Source: an uncultured Bryobacterales bacterium (lineage in GTDB: Bacteria; Acidobacteriota; Terriglobia; Bryobacterales; UBA6623). From it: a DNA stretch of 64,000 nucleotides. Both the position numbers and the translations under genes were made by a program. Positions 43,246 through 51,588 of this stretch are shown piece by piece. The DNA lies in contig CATOTH010000006.1 of assembly GCA_951813065.1 (NCBI GenBank), positions 421,961 to 485,960 on the forward strand. The letters are read 5' to 3'. The notes under the pieces were generated by a model, which was given only the letters and a program-made list of their open reading frames with translations, did not search any database and was not told where the DNA came from. The number at the start of each line of letters is the position of its first letter. Position 1 is the stretch's first letter.

Positions 43246-44253
43246 ATGCCACAGGCCCCCTACCGATCGCTATCCATCCACGACGGGTCCACCCATGGAA
43301 CAGTGAGCGCCGGAAGGGGCTCTGTCAAGCCAGAGGTGGGTCGGCACTGTTACAAGTCAGGTTGTCGATTCGTCTTTGCGCTGCTGTTGCTTGCCCACGC
43401 TTGTGCCGCACAATCGGTTCGGGTTGAACCGCCTGAAGAATACCTCATCGCCGGTGAGCGAGCTCTCGAATGGACTCGGGAGTTCGTCGATCTAGGGCCC
43501 AGGCCGGCGGGCTCGGAATCGCTGGCAGTTGAGCACGAAATCATCATTCAAGCACTGAGCAGGCTCTCGTGTGCGATAGAGGTCGATGCGTTCGTCGCCA
43601 AGACACCGGTCGGTGCATTACTCATGCGCAACATCATCGCGCGATTCGGGCCGCCAAGCGATTCACCGGTGATGGTAGTCTCCGGACACTACGACACCTT
43701 GCGCATGGATGGATTCGTCGGCGCGAACGACGGAGGGTCTTCGGCTGGATTCCTTATGGCATTGGCCGAACGACTGGATCGAGCGGGCCAACACGATGTG
43801 TGGCTCGTGTTCTTCGACGGGGAAGAGAGCACGATTCAGTGGCGTGACCTCGATCACACCTACGGAAGCCGTCGGCTGGCCGCGAGATGGACCGCGGATG
43901 ACACGGTGTCTCGAATCCGTGCACTGATCAACGTCGATATGATCGGCGATGCCGACTTGGAACTCGTGTTTGAAGGCAACTCCGATCCCATCCTGCGGGA
44001 GACTGTGTGGGACCTAGGTTCGGACCTTGGCTACGGCCGCTCTTTCGGCAGGAGTATCGGATATATCGAGGATGACCATATTCCATTTCTACGGGCCGGC
44101 GTTCCCAGCCTCGTATTGATCGACTTCAACTACGGTCCCCGCAATTCCTACTGGCACACCCAACACGACACCATCGACAAGCTTGACCGTCGTAGCTTCG
44201 CGACCGTGATGCACGTCATCGAGGCTGCGATCGAGAGATTACTTGCCAATTGA
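43246..44253 (+). CDS. Exported M28-type protein, glutaminyl-peptide cyclotransferase-like
   Basis: 335 residues from the ATG at 43246. A hydrophobic signal (FVFALLLLAHACAA, about 42-55) suggests that a later GTG at 43303 or 43336 may be the real start. The M28 zinc site is present: SGHYDT (H148), GANDGG (D162), FDGEES (E194), NVDMIGD (D231) and YWHTQHDT (H304). The stretch between E194 and D231, QWRDLDHTYGSRRLA, follows the glutaminyl cyclase pattern rather than aminopeptidases. These enzymes cyclise N-terminal glutamine to pyroglutamate using a single zinc. The gene directly precedes a TonB receptor gene. Confidence 0.75.
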   Translation: MPQAPYRSLSIHDGSTHGTVSAGRGSVKPEVGRHCYKSGCRFVFALLLLAHACAAQSVRVEPPEEYLIAGERALEWTREFVDLGPRPAGSESLAVEHEIIIQALSRLSCAIEVDAFVAKTPVGALLMRNIIARFGPPSDSPVMVVSGHYDTLRMDGFVGANDGGSSAGFLMALAERLDRAGQHDVWLVFFDGEESTIQWRDLDHTYGSRRLAARWTADDTVSRIRALINVDMIGDADLELVFEGNSDPILRETVWDLGSDLGYGRSFGRSIGYIEDDHIPFLRAGVPSLVLIDFNYGPRNSYWHTQHDTIDKLDRRSFATVMHVIEAAIERLLAN

Positions 44254-44488
44254 TCCAATGCCTGCGGTATTCCGCTACGGGGAATCTCGCTTCCAATACT
44301 TGGAATGCATCGTCACCCAGACCGGTCAGGCCCTCTGTGTCCGCACTTGGTACGGAAACCACGAGCCCGGAACGACTCGGCAGGTCCAAACCGCATGGCT
44401 CTCGATCACGAGACTCTTTCCCGGAAGTAGCGTGGGGGCGCCCGACAAAGTCAAGGCAGCCGCAATCCAATGCCGGTCCCCCCGTGTA

Positions 44489-47191
44489 ATGATGGACCAG
44501 ACTTGGGTAGTCTCTTTGTTTCTCAAGCTTCAATCGCACCTTGGACTGGGTCGGCTGGGCATGCTGGTAGTGTTGATCGCAGCCTGCCTTGCGAGCCCCG
44601 CACCGGGCGAGGAAGGGGCAGCAGCACCTGGAGAGTCCGCAACTGCAGAGGAGCCGGAGGAGGCAGAGGGCGCAAGGGGCAGCGGGTCGGCGGAACGGAC
44701 GCGCCTCAATCTCCTCGGCGAAGTCGACTCCGGAGCGGGGGAGGCTCGCCGTAACGAAAATGTCCGTCTGACGCTGATCGACAACAACGTGCTCAAGGAA
44801 TTGCTCCGCCGCATGGGCGCAACGGCTACGGTCATTGACGAATTCGTGGCGGATCGATCCTACTTCGGGCTGGAATACGGCGGTTCCCCGAAACCGAGTT
44901 TGCACGCACCGGTCACATCGGCTGCTTCCATTCACGGCGAATTGAACTGGAGTCACCAGAACAGCGCATTGTCCGCGAGGTCATTTTTTCAGGTTGGAGC
45001 TGTTCGCCCGGCCCGCACGAATGATTTCGGATTCAAACTGGGCGCGCCGCTGGGCAGCAGTTCGGCGATTACCGTACAGATGAGCCAGCGGAGGCTCCTC
45101 GGTCAGGTGAACGGCAACGTCTTGGTGCCGGCTGTCGACGAACGTGTGCCGACATCATCGGATCCAGCTAAGATTGCTTTAATCGAAAGGATACTGGGAG
45201 CGTACCCGGACGCGCTGCCGAATCGAACCGACATCAATCAGCGCGCCCTGAACACCAACTCAGCACAGAACATTCGCAATAACAGGGCGAGCGGGGCACT
45301 GGACAACTCGTTTGGCAAGAGTCGTTTGACCCTGCGCTATAACGTAACGCTCCAAGATGTGGAAGCGTTCCAACTGGTCGGAGGGCAGAATCCGGACACG
45401 ACCACGAAGAACCACAATACAAGGGTCACGTGGAACCGGTCGTGGAGTCCACGCACGACAGCCGACTTCACGGCAGGATTCGAACGAGTCGGGTCGCTGC
45501 TCGTTCCTGAAGAGACATCGCTGGGGCCCTTCTTTCTGTTCAGTCGGATCTTGCAATCAATCGGGCCGAGCAGCAGCATGCCCATCGACCGGGCTCAGAA
45601 CTTGTTCCGCCTCGGCGCCCAGGTCCAGAGGGATGGCGGCAATCACAAGATCCTCGCCGGCGTAGAATCTCTACGACAGCAGGTGAACGGGTCTGAGAGT
45701 AACAACCACCGAGGGACGTTCAGCTTCCGGGCAGACTTCGGCAGGAACGCGGTAGAGAATCTCCTGGCCGGGACACCGAGCTCGTATCGATTCGCTATCG
45801 GGAGTGCCCACCGAGGATTCCGGAACTCTTCGGTGACTGCCTATATTCAAGATCGCTGGAAAGTCGGACCAAAGGTGACTTTACAGATGGGACTGCGGTT
45901 CGAGCCTGTTGGGAGTCCCGACGAGGTCAATGGGCGCAGCGAGATCCCCTACGACAGCGACATGAACAACCTGGCGCCGTCACTGGGATTCGCCTACTAC
46001 TTGGGAAAGGACCTGGGCGTGCTGCGCGGAGCTTACGGATTGCAGTACGGAGAATTGTTCAATGCGACCTATATGCAGGCGCGTTTCAATACGCCCAGCG
46101 TGCTGACGGTTGTCGTCAACGCCGCAGACCTGATCGACCCATTGAAGGAATTCTCCGCATCGGATCTCGATCCTTCTGCCCGCAGCATTCGCTACGGGCT
46201 TGATCCGGAACTGTCCACGCCGTACTCCCACCAATACAATTTTTCCTGGGCCTTCGAGCCAAGAAACGACTGGGCGCTGGAATTGGGCTATATCGGCAGC
46301 CGATCGCATCGGTTGCTGAACCAACGCTACACGAATCGTGGACAGCCCGTCCCCGGCGTCGAGCAAGTCACGCGCACGATCAACCAACGGCGAGCAGACC
46401 AGGACTATTTCGATGTATTGAAGGTTGTCAATGGCTCGATCGGATATTTCGACGCGGCCAAGATCACATGGACCGCCCGCAATTGGGCGGGCTTCAATCT
46501 CGAAGCCTCGTACTGGTGGAGCAAGGCGATCGACTTGGCTTCGGACTACACGAATACTGCCGGCGGCAGCGATGGCCGGCTCGGACGGAGCCCGTACGAG
46601 TACGATGTGTGGAACTATATGAAGGGGCTGAGCGAATTCGACCAGCCCCACGCCGTGTTGTGGCGTGTCGACTATCGGGTTCCATCGTTCTCCAACGCCC
46701 ATCGCGCGGCCCGTTCAATCTTGGGCGGCTGGCAAGTGAGTTCCGTAGTGCTATGGAAGTCGGGCACACCATTCGGTATCCGAGCAGGATCGGATTCTCC
46801 GGGCATCGGTAACGTCGACGGTGCCGGCAGCGACCGACCGAACATCATCGATTCCTCGATTCTCGGCCAGTCCGTCAATCACCCTGACACCTCGAGATCG
46901 AAGCTTGATCGCGCCGCGTTCGCATTCATCAGGCCGACAGAACCTGGTGGCAACCTCGGGCGCAACACCTTCCGGAAGGATAGTGTGTGGAACGTAAACG
47001 TCGCATTCTCACGGCGGGTTCTCGAGCACAACAAGACATCGCTGCTGTTCCGCGCCGAAGCGCTGAACTTCCTCAACCACCCTCAGTTCGCCGAACCGGA
47101 CATCAATCTCGCTTCACGCACTTTCGGCGCCATTACGAACACCCTCAACGACGGGCGGGCGTTCAGGTTCACGATTCAAGTGTCATTCTGA
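44489..47191 (+). CDS. Oar-like TonB-dependent outer-membrane receptor
   Basis: 900 residues from the ATG at 44489; a second ATG follows at once, and the frame upstream to 44243 overlaps the previous gene. The hydrophobic leader is GMLVVLIAACLASPAPGEE. Residues about 30-100 are Ala/Glu/Arg-rich, without the carboxypeptidase-like domain common at this position. Barrel strands follow, with family motifs AYIQDRWKVGPKVTLQMGLR, NLAPSLGFAY, YSHQYNFSWAFEPRNDWALE, YIGSRSHRLLNQRYTN and LGGWQVSSVVLWKSGTPFGI. The final strand ends RFTIQVSF. It probably imports large nutrients or siderophores. No TonB box was identified. Confidence 0.85.
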   Translation: MMDQTWVVSLFLKLQSHLGLGRLGMLVVLIAACLASPAPGEEGAAAPGESATAEEPEEAEGARGSGSAERTRLNLLGEVDSGAGEARRNENVRLTLIDNNVLKELLRRMGATATVIDEFVADRSYFGLEYGGSPKPSLHAPVTSAASIHGELNWSHQNSALSARSFFQVGAVRPARTNDFGFKLGAPLGSSSAITVQMSQRRLLGQVNGNVLVPAVDERVPTSSDPAKIALIERILGAYPDALPNRTDINQRALNTNSAQNIRNNRASGALDNSFGKSRLTLRYNVTLQDVEAFQLVGGQNPDTTTKNHNTRVTWNRSWSPRTTADFTAGFERVGSLLVPEETSLGPFFLFSRILQSIGPSSSMPIDRAQNLFRLGAQVQRDGGNHKILAGVESLRQQVNGSESNNHRGTFSFRADFGRNAVENLLAGTPSSYRFAIGSAHRGFRNSSVTAYIQDRWKVGPKVTLQMGLRFEPVGSPDEVNGRSEIPYDSDMNNLAPSLGFAYYLGKDLGVLRGAYGLQYGELFNATYMQARFNTPSVLTVVVNAADLIDPLKEFSASDLDPSARSIRYGLDPELSTPYSHQYNFSWAFEPRNDWALELGYIGSRSHRLLNQRYTNRGQPVPGVEQVTRTINQRRADQDYFDVLKVVNGSIGYFDAAKITWTARNWAGFNLEASYWWSKAIDLASDYTNTAGGSDGRLGRSPYEYDVWNYMKGLSEFDQPHAVLWRVDYRVPSFSNAHRAARSILGGWQVSSVVLWKSGTPFGIRAGSDSPGIGNVDGAGSDRPNIIDSSILGQSVNHPDTSRSKLDRAAFAFIRPTEPGGNLGRNTFRKDSVWNVNVAFSRRVLEHNKTSLLFRAEALNFLNHPQFAEPDINLASRTFGAITNTLNDGRAFRFTIQVSF

Positions 47192-47718
47192 CCGTTTGGA
47201 TCGGGTGGGCGGGGAAGTGGAGAGCAGGAGCCAGCAACTCGGGGCATTCCCGCGACCTCGTGTGGCTGTGAAGTCGAACGATGCCGGTCTGTGACGAGCA
47301 ATCTGGGCGTTGAACCAGGTTACAGACTTAAATTAATTGTATACATTAGCTAGTTGCTGCAGGGTGTTTAAACCCATAGCTTACCAGTATCATGGACTCG
47401 TCTTGTTGTGGGTTTCTGGATCGCTTCTCCCGCGTCACGACACCACGACGGCATGACTCTGGATTGGAGGTGACTGGGAGGCTAATGCTGGGAGCCCGGA
47501 CAACGCATTGGCCGGCTACGCAAGGCCCATGCTGCCGGGGGCACGACCACTTCTACGGCGACGGAGGATGAAGCAATTCATGACGGGTCGCGAAGGTATC
47601 GACCAGGTCCGGCGGAATCGGAGTCGAGACCAGAACAGCCGTCGCAGCGGGGAAGCGAGCCCCCCCCCATCCGTGCTCGCGGAACCAGACGGTGACCGCA
47701 GGGTAGTACCGTCAAGCT
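47192..47718. other. Gene-free stretch with an AT-rich block
   Basis: About 530 bases after the receptor gene. A block at about 47326-47360 (around TTAAATTAATTGTATACATT) is far more AT-rich than anything else nearby, and includes the palindrome GTTTAAAC (about 47367-47374). A run of nine C's occurs near 47661-47669. A short forward frame from 47508 has no support. Confidence 0.5.
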
Positions 47719-48738
47719 TCAGAATCCGTCAACCTCAATCACGTACGCCGACTCCCACCGTCCTCCGGGCGGGATTTCTGGTAGCTCACGGTACACTCCG
47801 CGGTGAGCGAGGTTGAAGGCGTTCGTGATGCCCGTCATGGGCTCGAAGCACACGAACGACTGCCCCTCGCCGGTCGGAGCGTAGACGACTGCAACCGGGT
47901 ACTTCGGACCATAGGCCACTGTTATCCTCTCGACCTGTCCCTCCAGCCGGAACCGCGCCCATCCGTCAGCATCGCGCTGCAGGTCTCCAAAGACATGGTC
48001 GAGGAACTGGTTGCGCAACAGGAGCGATTGAGCTGCGGGAAACTGGCTGGAGGCTGGAGACTGGGTTCCTCTAGGGGTGAACCGGTCGTTGAGGTCCCAG
48101 ACGCTCCCGGCGGCAATCCGAATTTTCCAATCGTCGCGAGGGCAGTCATGGACCCGAAAATACGGATGGAAGCCCAGCGAAAGTGGCATGGGCTCTGCAC
48201 CGAGGTTGTCGATCCTCGTGTGAGTCTCGAGACAAGAGCCGATAAGACGGTAAGTCATTTCGATGCGGTGCGCGAACGGGAATTGGGCCATCAGGTCGGG
48301 ATGCCGGCCGAACTCCAAGCAGCTGCTGACCACTGCCGCTTCTGCGCTTGCCCCAAGGGAGGTGACCCTCCAGTGAGGAGAGTACAGCAGCAGACCATGA
48401 ATCGGCTGGTCGTGGGGATCAACTAGGTAGTTCTCCAATCCGCGGTTCAAGAGGAACTTCCTGCCGTTCGCGAAAAATGCATGTTCATCCAAGCGATTCG
48501 CCCATGGGGCCAGGAATGGATTGCCGCACAGCTGAGGGCTTGCTGCGAATTCCGTGACTGAGTCGTACGGGAACCAGAAGGCGTTCTTGCCATTCACAAT
48601 GAATTCGCAGGCAATGTTGCCCATCTGGGGCACAATGGTGGCCGACACCTTGCCGCTTGGATCCGCCAGCTGTACGACATCGATTCCGCCGCGCTGAGTG
48701 CGAACTGCTGTGTAAGCCGAGAGTGATGGCTGGTTCAT
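47719..48738 (-). CDS. Aldose 1-epimerase family protein
   Basis: 339 residues. The galactose-mutarotase fold is shown by NPFLAPWANRL (about 72-82), IHGLL, the late LSLGFHPYFRV (His of the active site) and CFEPMTGITNAFN with the catalytic Glu. The enzyme interconverts alpha and beta anomers of aldoses. No leader peptide is seen, so it is cytoplasmic. It is convergent with the TonB receptor gene and divergent from nothing close: the next gene on this strand (48781-49191) lies 42 bases upstream and the two may be co-transcribed. Confidence 0.85.
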   Translation of the reverse strand: MNQPSLSAYTAVRTQRGGIDVVQLADPSGKVSATIVPQMGNIACEFIVNGKNAFWFPYDSVTEFAASPQLCGNPFLAPWANRLDEHAFFANGRKFLLNRGLENYLVDPHDQPIHGLLLYSPHWRVTSLGASAEAAVVSSCLEFGRHPDLMAQFPFAHRIEMTYRLIGSCLETHTRIDNLGAEPMPLSLGFHPYFRVHDCPRDDWKIRIAAGSVWDLNDRFTPRGTQSPASSQFPAAQSLLLRNQFLDHVFGDLQRDADGWARFRLEGQVERITVAYGPKYPVAVVYAPTGEGQSFVCFEPMTGITNAFNLAHRGVYRELPEIPPGGRWESAYVIEVDGF

Positions 48739-48780
48739 GGTGAGATAGAGTACCGCAGCGCGCCGCAGGCGCCACCCGGC

Positions 48781-49191
48781 TCACTCGCCAGGAAGTTCGC
48801 GAAGGTCCGTGTCGCCTTGGCAACACATGCAAATCCCAGGCTCATGGGTCGTGATATGGCAGATCACGCAGTAATAGGTGACCCGATGGAGCTGGCCCTG
48901 CTTGACGGTGAAGATCTTTTCCAATCCGAACCGACCGTCATCGAGGAGTGCGCCGCGCAATTCCCACGTTCTGTCCGAGAGCTGCGGATCCCTCAATGTC
49001 CGATCGAGTCCGGAGTCCGCAACGAGCTCAAACGTTTCTCCATCCAGAGTCAGCAAGCGCAACGGCTCTCCGTCCACAACCTCAGCGAGCCGACCGCGGA
49101 GGGATTCGCTCCCAGCCGCCGCCACAACGGGCCCAGCGAGGAGCAGGGCCAGCAACCCCGCATACCGTCGTAGCGCATTTTCCGATAACAT
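48781..49191 (-). CDS. Small exported protein with C-terminal Cys-rich motif
   Basis: 136 residues with a signal peptide (RYAGLLALLLAGPVVAAAG). The middle contains a beta-type stretch (EPLRLLTLDGETFELV, WELRGALLDDGRFGLEKIFT) and the end carries YCVICHITTHEPGICMCCQG. The C-x-x-C-H...C-x-C-C pattern could bind zinc, copper or a haem-like group; the CVICH alone fits a c-type haem motif, but the following cysteines make a metal-binding ribbon more likely. I do not recognise a named family. An AT-rich TTGACATAATATATG overlaps the ATG on the minus strand. Confidence 0.6.
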   Translation of the reverse strand: MLSENALRRYAGLLALLLAGPVVAAAGSESLRGRLAEVVDGEPLRLLTLDGETFELVADSGLDRTLRDPQLSDRTWELRGALLDDGRFGLEKIFTVKQGQLHRVTYYCVICHITTHEPGICMCCQGDTDLRELPGE

Positions 49192-49325
49192 ATATTATGT
49201 CAACTACCACATCAAGCGATAGTGAAACCACGAATTCACTCTAGCGCGGTTCGACTGATCGTGCCACCCGAATTTCACTCCGCGTCTCTGTTCGGTTTGG
49301 CGCGCCGCCAATTCCCTTCTGTCGG

Positions 49326-50543
49326 CTACCAGTCCGTGACCGACCCGTCAAATACGTCGTACGGTTCTGGGTTCGTCCAATCGTGATCAATCTTGTCCGC
49401 AATCAGGTCGTCGTCGATCTCCACGCCTAGTCCCGGCTTGGTCGGCAGCTCGACGGATCCGTTGGAAAACGTCATCGGCTCCTTGAAGTAGCCTTCGCCA
49501 AGAGAGCGGAACTCCTGGCACATGAAGTTCGGAATGGTGGCGTCGAGATGCACGCAGGCCGCGGTCGCGATTGGGCCGAGGGGGTTGTGCGGAGCGATAG
49601 CGGCGTAGTAGGACTCTGCCATTCCTGCGATCAGGCGCGCCTCCATGATTCCGCCACAGTGCGACAAGTCTGGCTGCAAGATGGAAGCGGCTCCCTTCTC
49701 AAGAACCTCTCGAAACCCCCATTTGGTGAAGACGCGCTCCCCGGTCGCGATCGGAAGATGGGTGCCGCGGGCTATTTCGGCCATGATGTCGTGGTTCTGG
49801 CAGTTCACCGGCTCCTCGACAAACATCGGTTGGTACGGTTCAAGTGCCTTGATCAGCAGCTTTGCCGTTTGCGGGCTGATCGCGCCGTGAAAGTCAATGC
49901 CGATGTCGACCTCGTCCCCTGCCGCTTCCCGAAGGGCCCTGAAACGCTCTGCTACCGCCTCGACGAATGCTCTGTTCTCGACAATGCGCGCGGGGCGAGT
50001 CTTGTACGGGCCCACCTTGAAAGCCGTGAACCCGAGCGCGATGTCGTCCCGGATAGTGTCGGGCGAAGTGCCTCCCTTGTATAGGCGCACCCTGTCGCGA
50101 GTCGCACCTCCGAGCAGTGCGTACACCGGAACACCGAGGGCTTGCCCCGTCAGGTCCCACATCGCTTGTTCAACGCCACTGAGGGCGCTCGTCAGGACTG
50201 GCCCGCCGCGATAGAACGCATGACGGTACAAAGCCTGCCAGTGGTGCTGGACACGCCGGGGATCTTTGCCCAGGAGATATGGTTCCATCTCGCGGACGGC
50301 CTCTGCACAAGTCTTGGCCCTGCCCTCGACTATAGGCTCGCCAAGGCCCACCAGCCCAGCGTCGGTGTGCATTCTCAGGAACAGCCAGCGAGGCTTGACG
50401 AGGAACGTCTCGAGCTTCGTGATCTTCAGCGAGTCACCGAATGGCACAGGAGCGCCTGAGGCTGACTGTGCCAGAGCTGCGCCTGCCGCCATGCCGGCGG
50501 CGGCACCCTGCAACACTGAGCGGCGTTTGAGGTCGGCTGGCAT
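49326..50543 (-). CDS. Galactonate-dehydratase-like enolase-superfamily enzyme, Tat-exported
   Basis: 405 residues from the ATG at 50543, where the leader LKRRSVLQGAAAGMAAGAAL begins; the frame is open for 92 further codons upstream without similarity. The barrel fits the mandelate racemase/DgoD group: FKVGPYKT, the metal-binding GIDFHGAISPQTAKLL, FVEEPVNC and GERVFTKWGFREVL, then DLSHCGGI and the catalytic-His loop AIAPHNPLGPIATAAC. DgoD dehydrates acid sugars such as galactonate. The substrate may differ. It is divergent from the phosphodiesterase gene, with about 240 bases between. Confidence 0.83.
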   Translation of the reverse strand: MPADLKRRSVLQGAAAGMAAGAALAQSASGAPVPFGDSLKITKLETFLVKPRWLFLRMHTDAGLVGLGEPIVEGRAKTCAEAVREMEPYLLGKDPRRVQHHWQALYRHAFYRGGPVLTSALSGVEQAMWDLTGQALGVPVYALLGGATRDRVRLYKGGTSPDTIRDDIALGFTAFKVGPYKTRPARIVENRAFVEAVAERFRALREAAGDEVDIGIDFHGAISPQTAKLLIKALEPYQPMFVEEPVNCQNHDIMAEIARGTHLPIATGERVFTKWGFREVLEKGAASILQPDLSHCGGIMEARLIAGMAESYYAAIAPHNPLGPIATAACVHLDATIPNFMCQEFRSLGEGYFKEPMTFSNGSVELPTKPGLGVEIDDDLIADKIDHDWTNPEPYDVFDGSVTDW

Positions 50544-50781
50544 CGCTCCATACTGTACCGAATCGCCCTCAGTGCCTCCTGGCGCTGATTCGGGGAGTGC
50601 GTCCTGCATCGCCCGCCTCGACTGACCAGCAAGTATGGGCGTGAGTATAATGCCCTCAGTGCTATGCTTATCTATCTCGTGGTCAGCTGGCGATTCAGAG
50701 CGGTAGACCCTGCCTGAACCCGTTCCGTCTAGACCGGCCGGCGAGGTGTCGTCGGTTCCTTCCTTCCGGGTAAGAAATTTC

Positions 50782-51441
50782 ATGAAACAGGCCACCATCA
50801 TCGGGCACCGCGGAGCCAATGGGCATCCGGAGAATACCGTTCCGAGCTTCGAGCTCGCACTAGAGCGAGGTGCCGATGGAATCGAATTGGACGTCCGCAG
50901 ATCAGGAGACGGTCAATTGATCGTGGTGCATGGCTCAGTTGTTGGGAGTCTTTCAGTCCAGGCCACTCCGTTCGAGGAAATCCGGCATCTGGACGGCGGA
51001 TACGAGATACCGCTATTCGAGGACGTCCTCAAGCGGTTCTCCGGGCGGACCTTTCTCGATATCGAACTCAAGGAACAGGGCTACGAAGAGGCAGCGATCA
51101 ATCTCATCCAAGAACATGCCGACATCCGCCAAGTAATGATCAGCGGGTTTAGTACGGCCATGCTGAACAAAGTCCATCAGTTGCTTCCCGATGTCCGGTT
51201 GGGCTATATCTTCAATCGCACTCAGGACGAGGAATTGCGCCATAACAGCCCGATCGACTTCGTCATACCGCAATTTCGTCTCGCTTCCCGTGAGCTGATC
51301 GAGGAGGTCCACGAGGAAGACTTGCGAGTATTGGCCTGGACGGTCAACGACGAGTCTGAAATGCGAAGGCTGCTCGCCCTCGGCGTCGACGGAATCATCA
51401 CGGACGAACCCGGACGGCTGGCCGGCGTTCTGGCACGATAG
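50782..51441 (+). CDS. Glycerophosphodiester phosphodiesterase
   Basis: 219 residues from the ATG at 50782 (MKQATIIGHRGANG). Conserved catalytic and metal residues are H9/R10 (GHRG), E35 and D37 (IELDV), H50 (VVH), and E95/K97 (IELK). The usual Asp after H50 is Gly. The C-terminal LGVDGIITDEPGRL is typical. The enzyme hydrolyses glycerophosphodiesters to glycerol-3-phosphate and an alcohol. No leader is seen. It is convergent with the AMACR-like gene. Confidence 0.88.
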   Translation: MKQATIIGHRGANGHPENTVPSFELALERGADGIELDVRRSGDGQLIVVHGSVVGSLSVQATPFEEIRHLDGGYEIPLFEDVLKRFSGRTFLDIELKEQGYEEAAINLIQEHADIRQVMISGFSTAMLNKVHQLLPDVRLGYIFNRTQDEELRHNSPIDFVIPQFRLASRELIEEVHEEDLRVLAWTVNDESEMRRLLALGVDGIITDEPGRLAGVLAR

Positions 51442-51543
51442 CCGGGATACGCCTCATCGTGACGGCCGTCGGTTCTCAATGGCACATCCTGAGGGGGGCA
51501 GTGCTGTGCACCCTTGAGGGTCCAGCTTCTCTGTTCCCCGCCT

Positions 51544-51563
51544 TGTCCACCGCTTGGTGGACA
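51544..51563. terminator. Hairpin between convergent genes
   Basis: TGTCCACC (51544-51551), loop GCTT, GGTGGACA (51556-51563). It is a perfect eight-pair stem 103 bases after the phosphodiesterase stop and 26 bases beyond the end of the AMACR-like gene, so it may act on both strands. No T-run. Confidence 0.4.
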
Positions 51564-51588
51564 CGCAAGCACCCGTAGCGCGAGGCGG

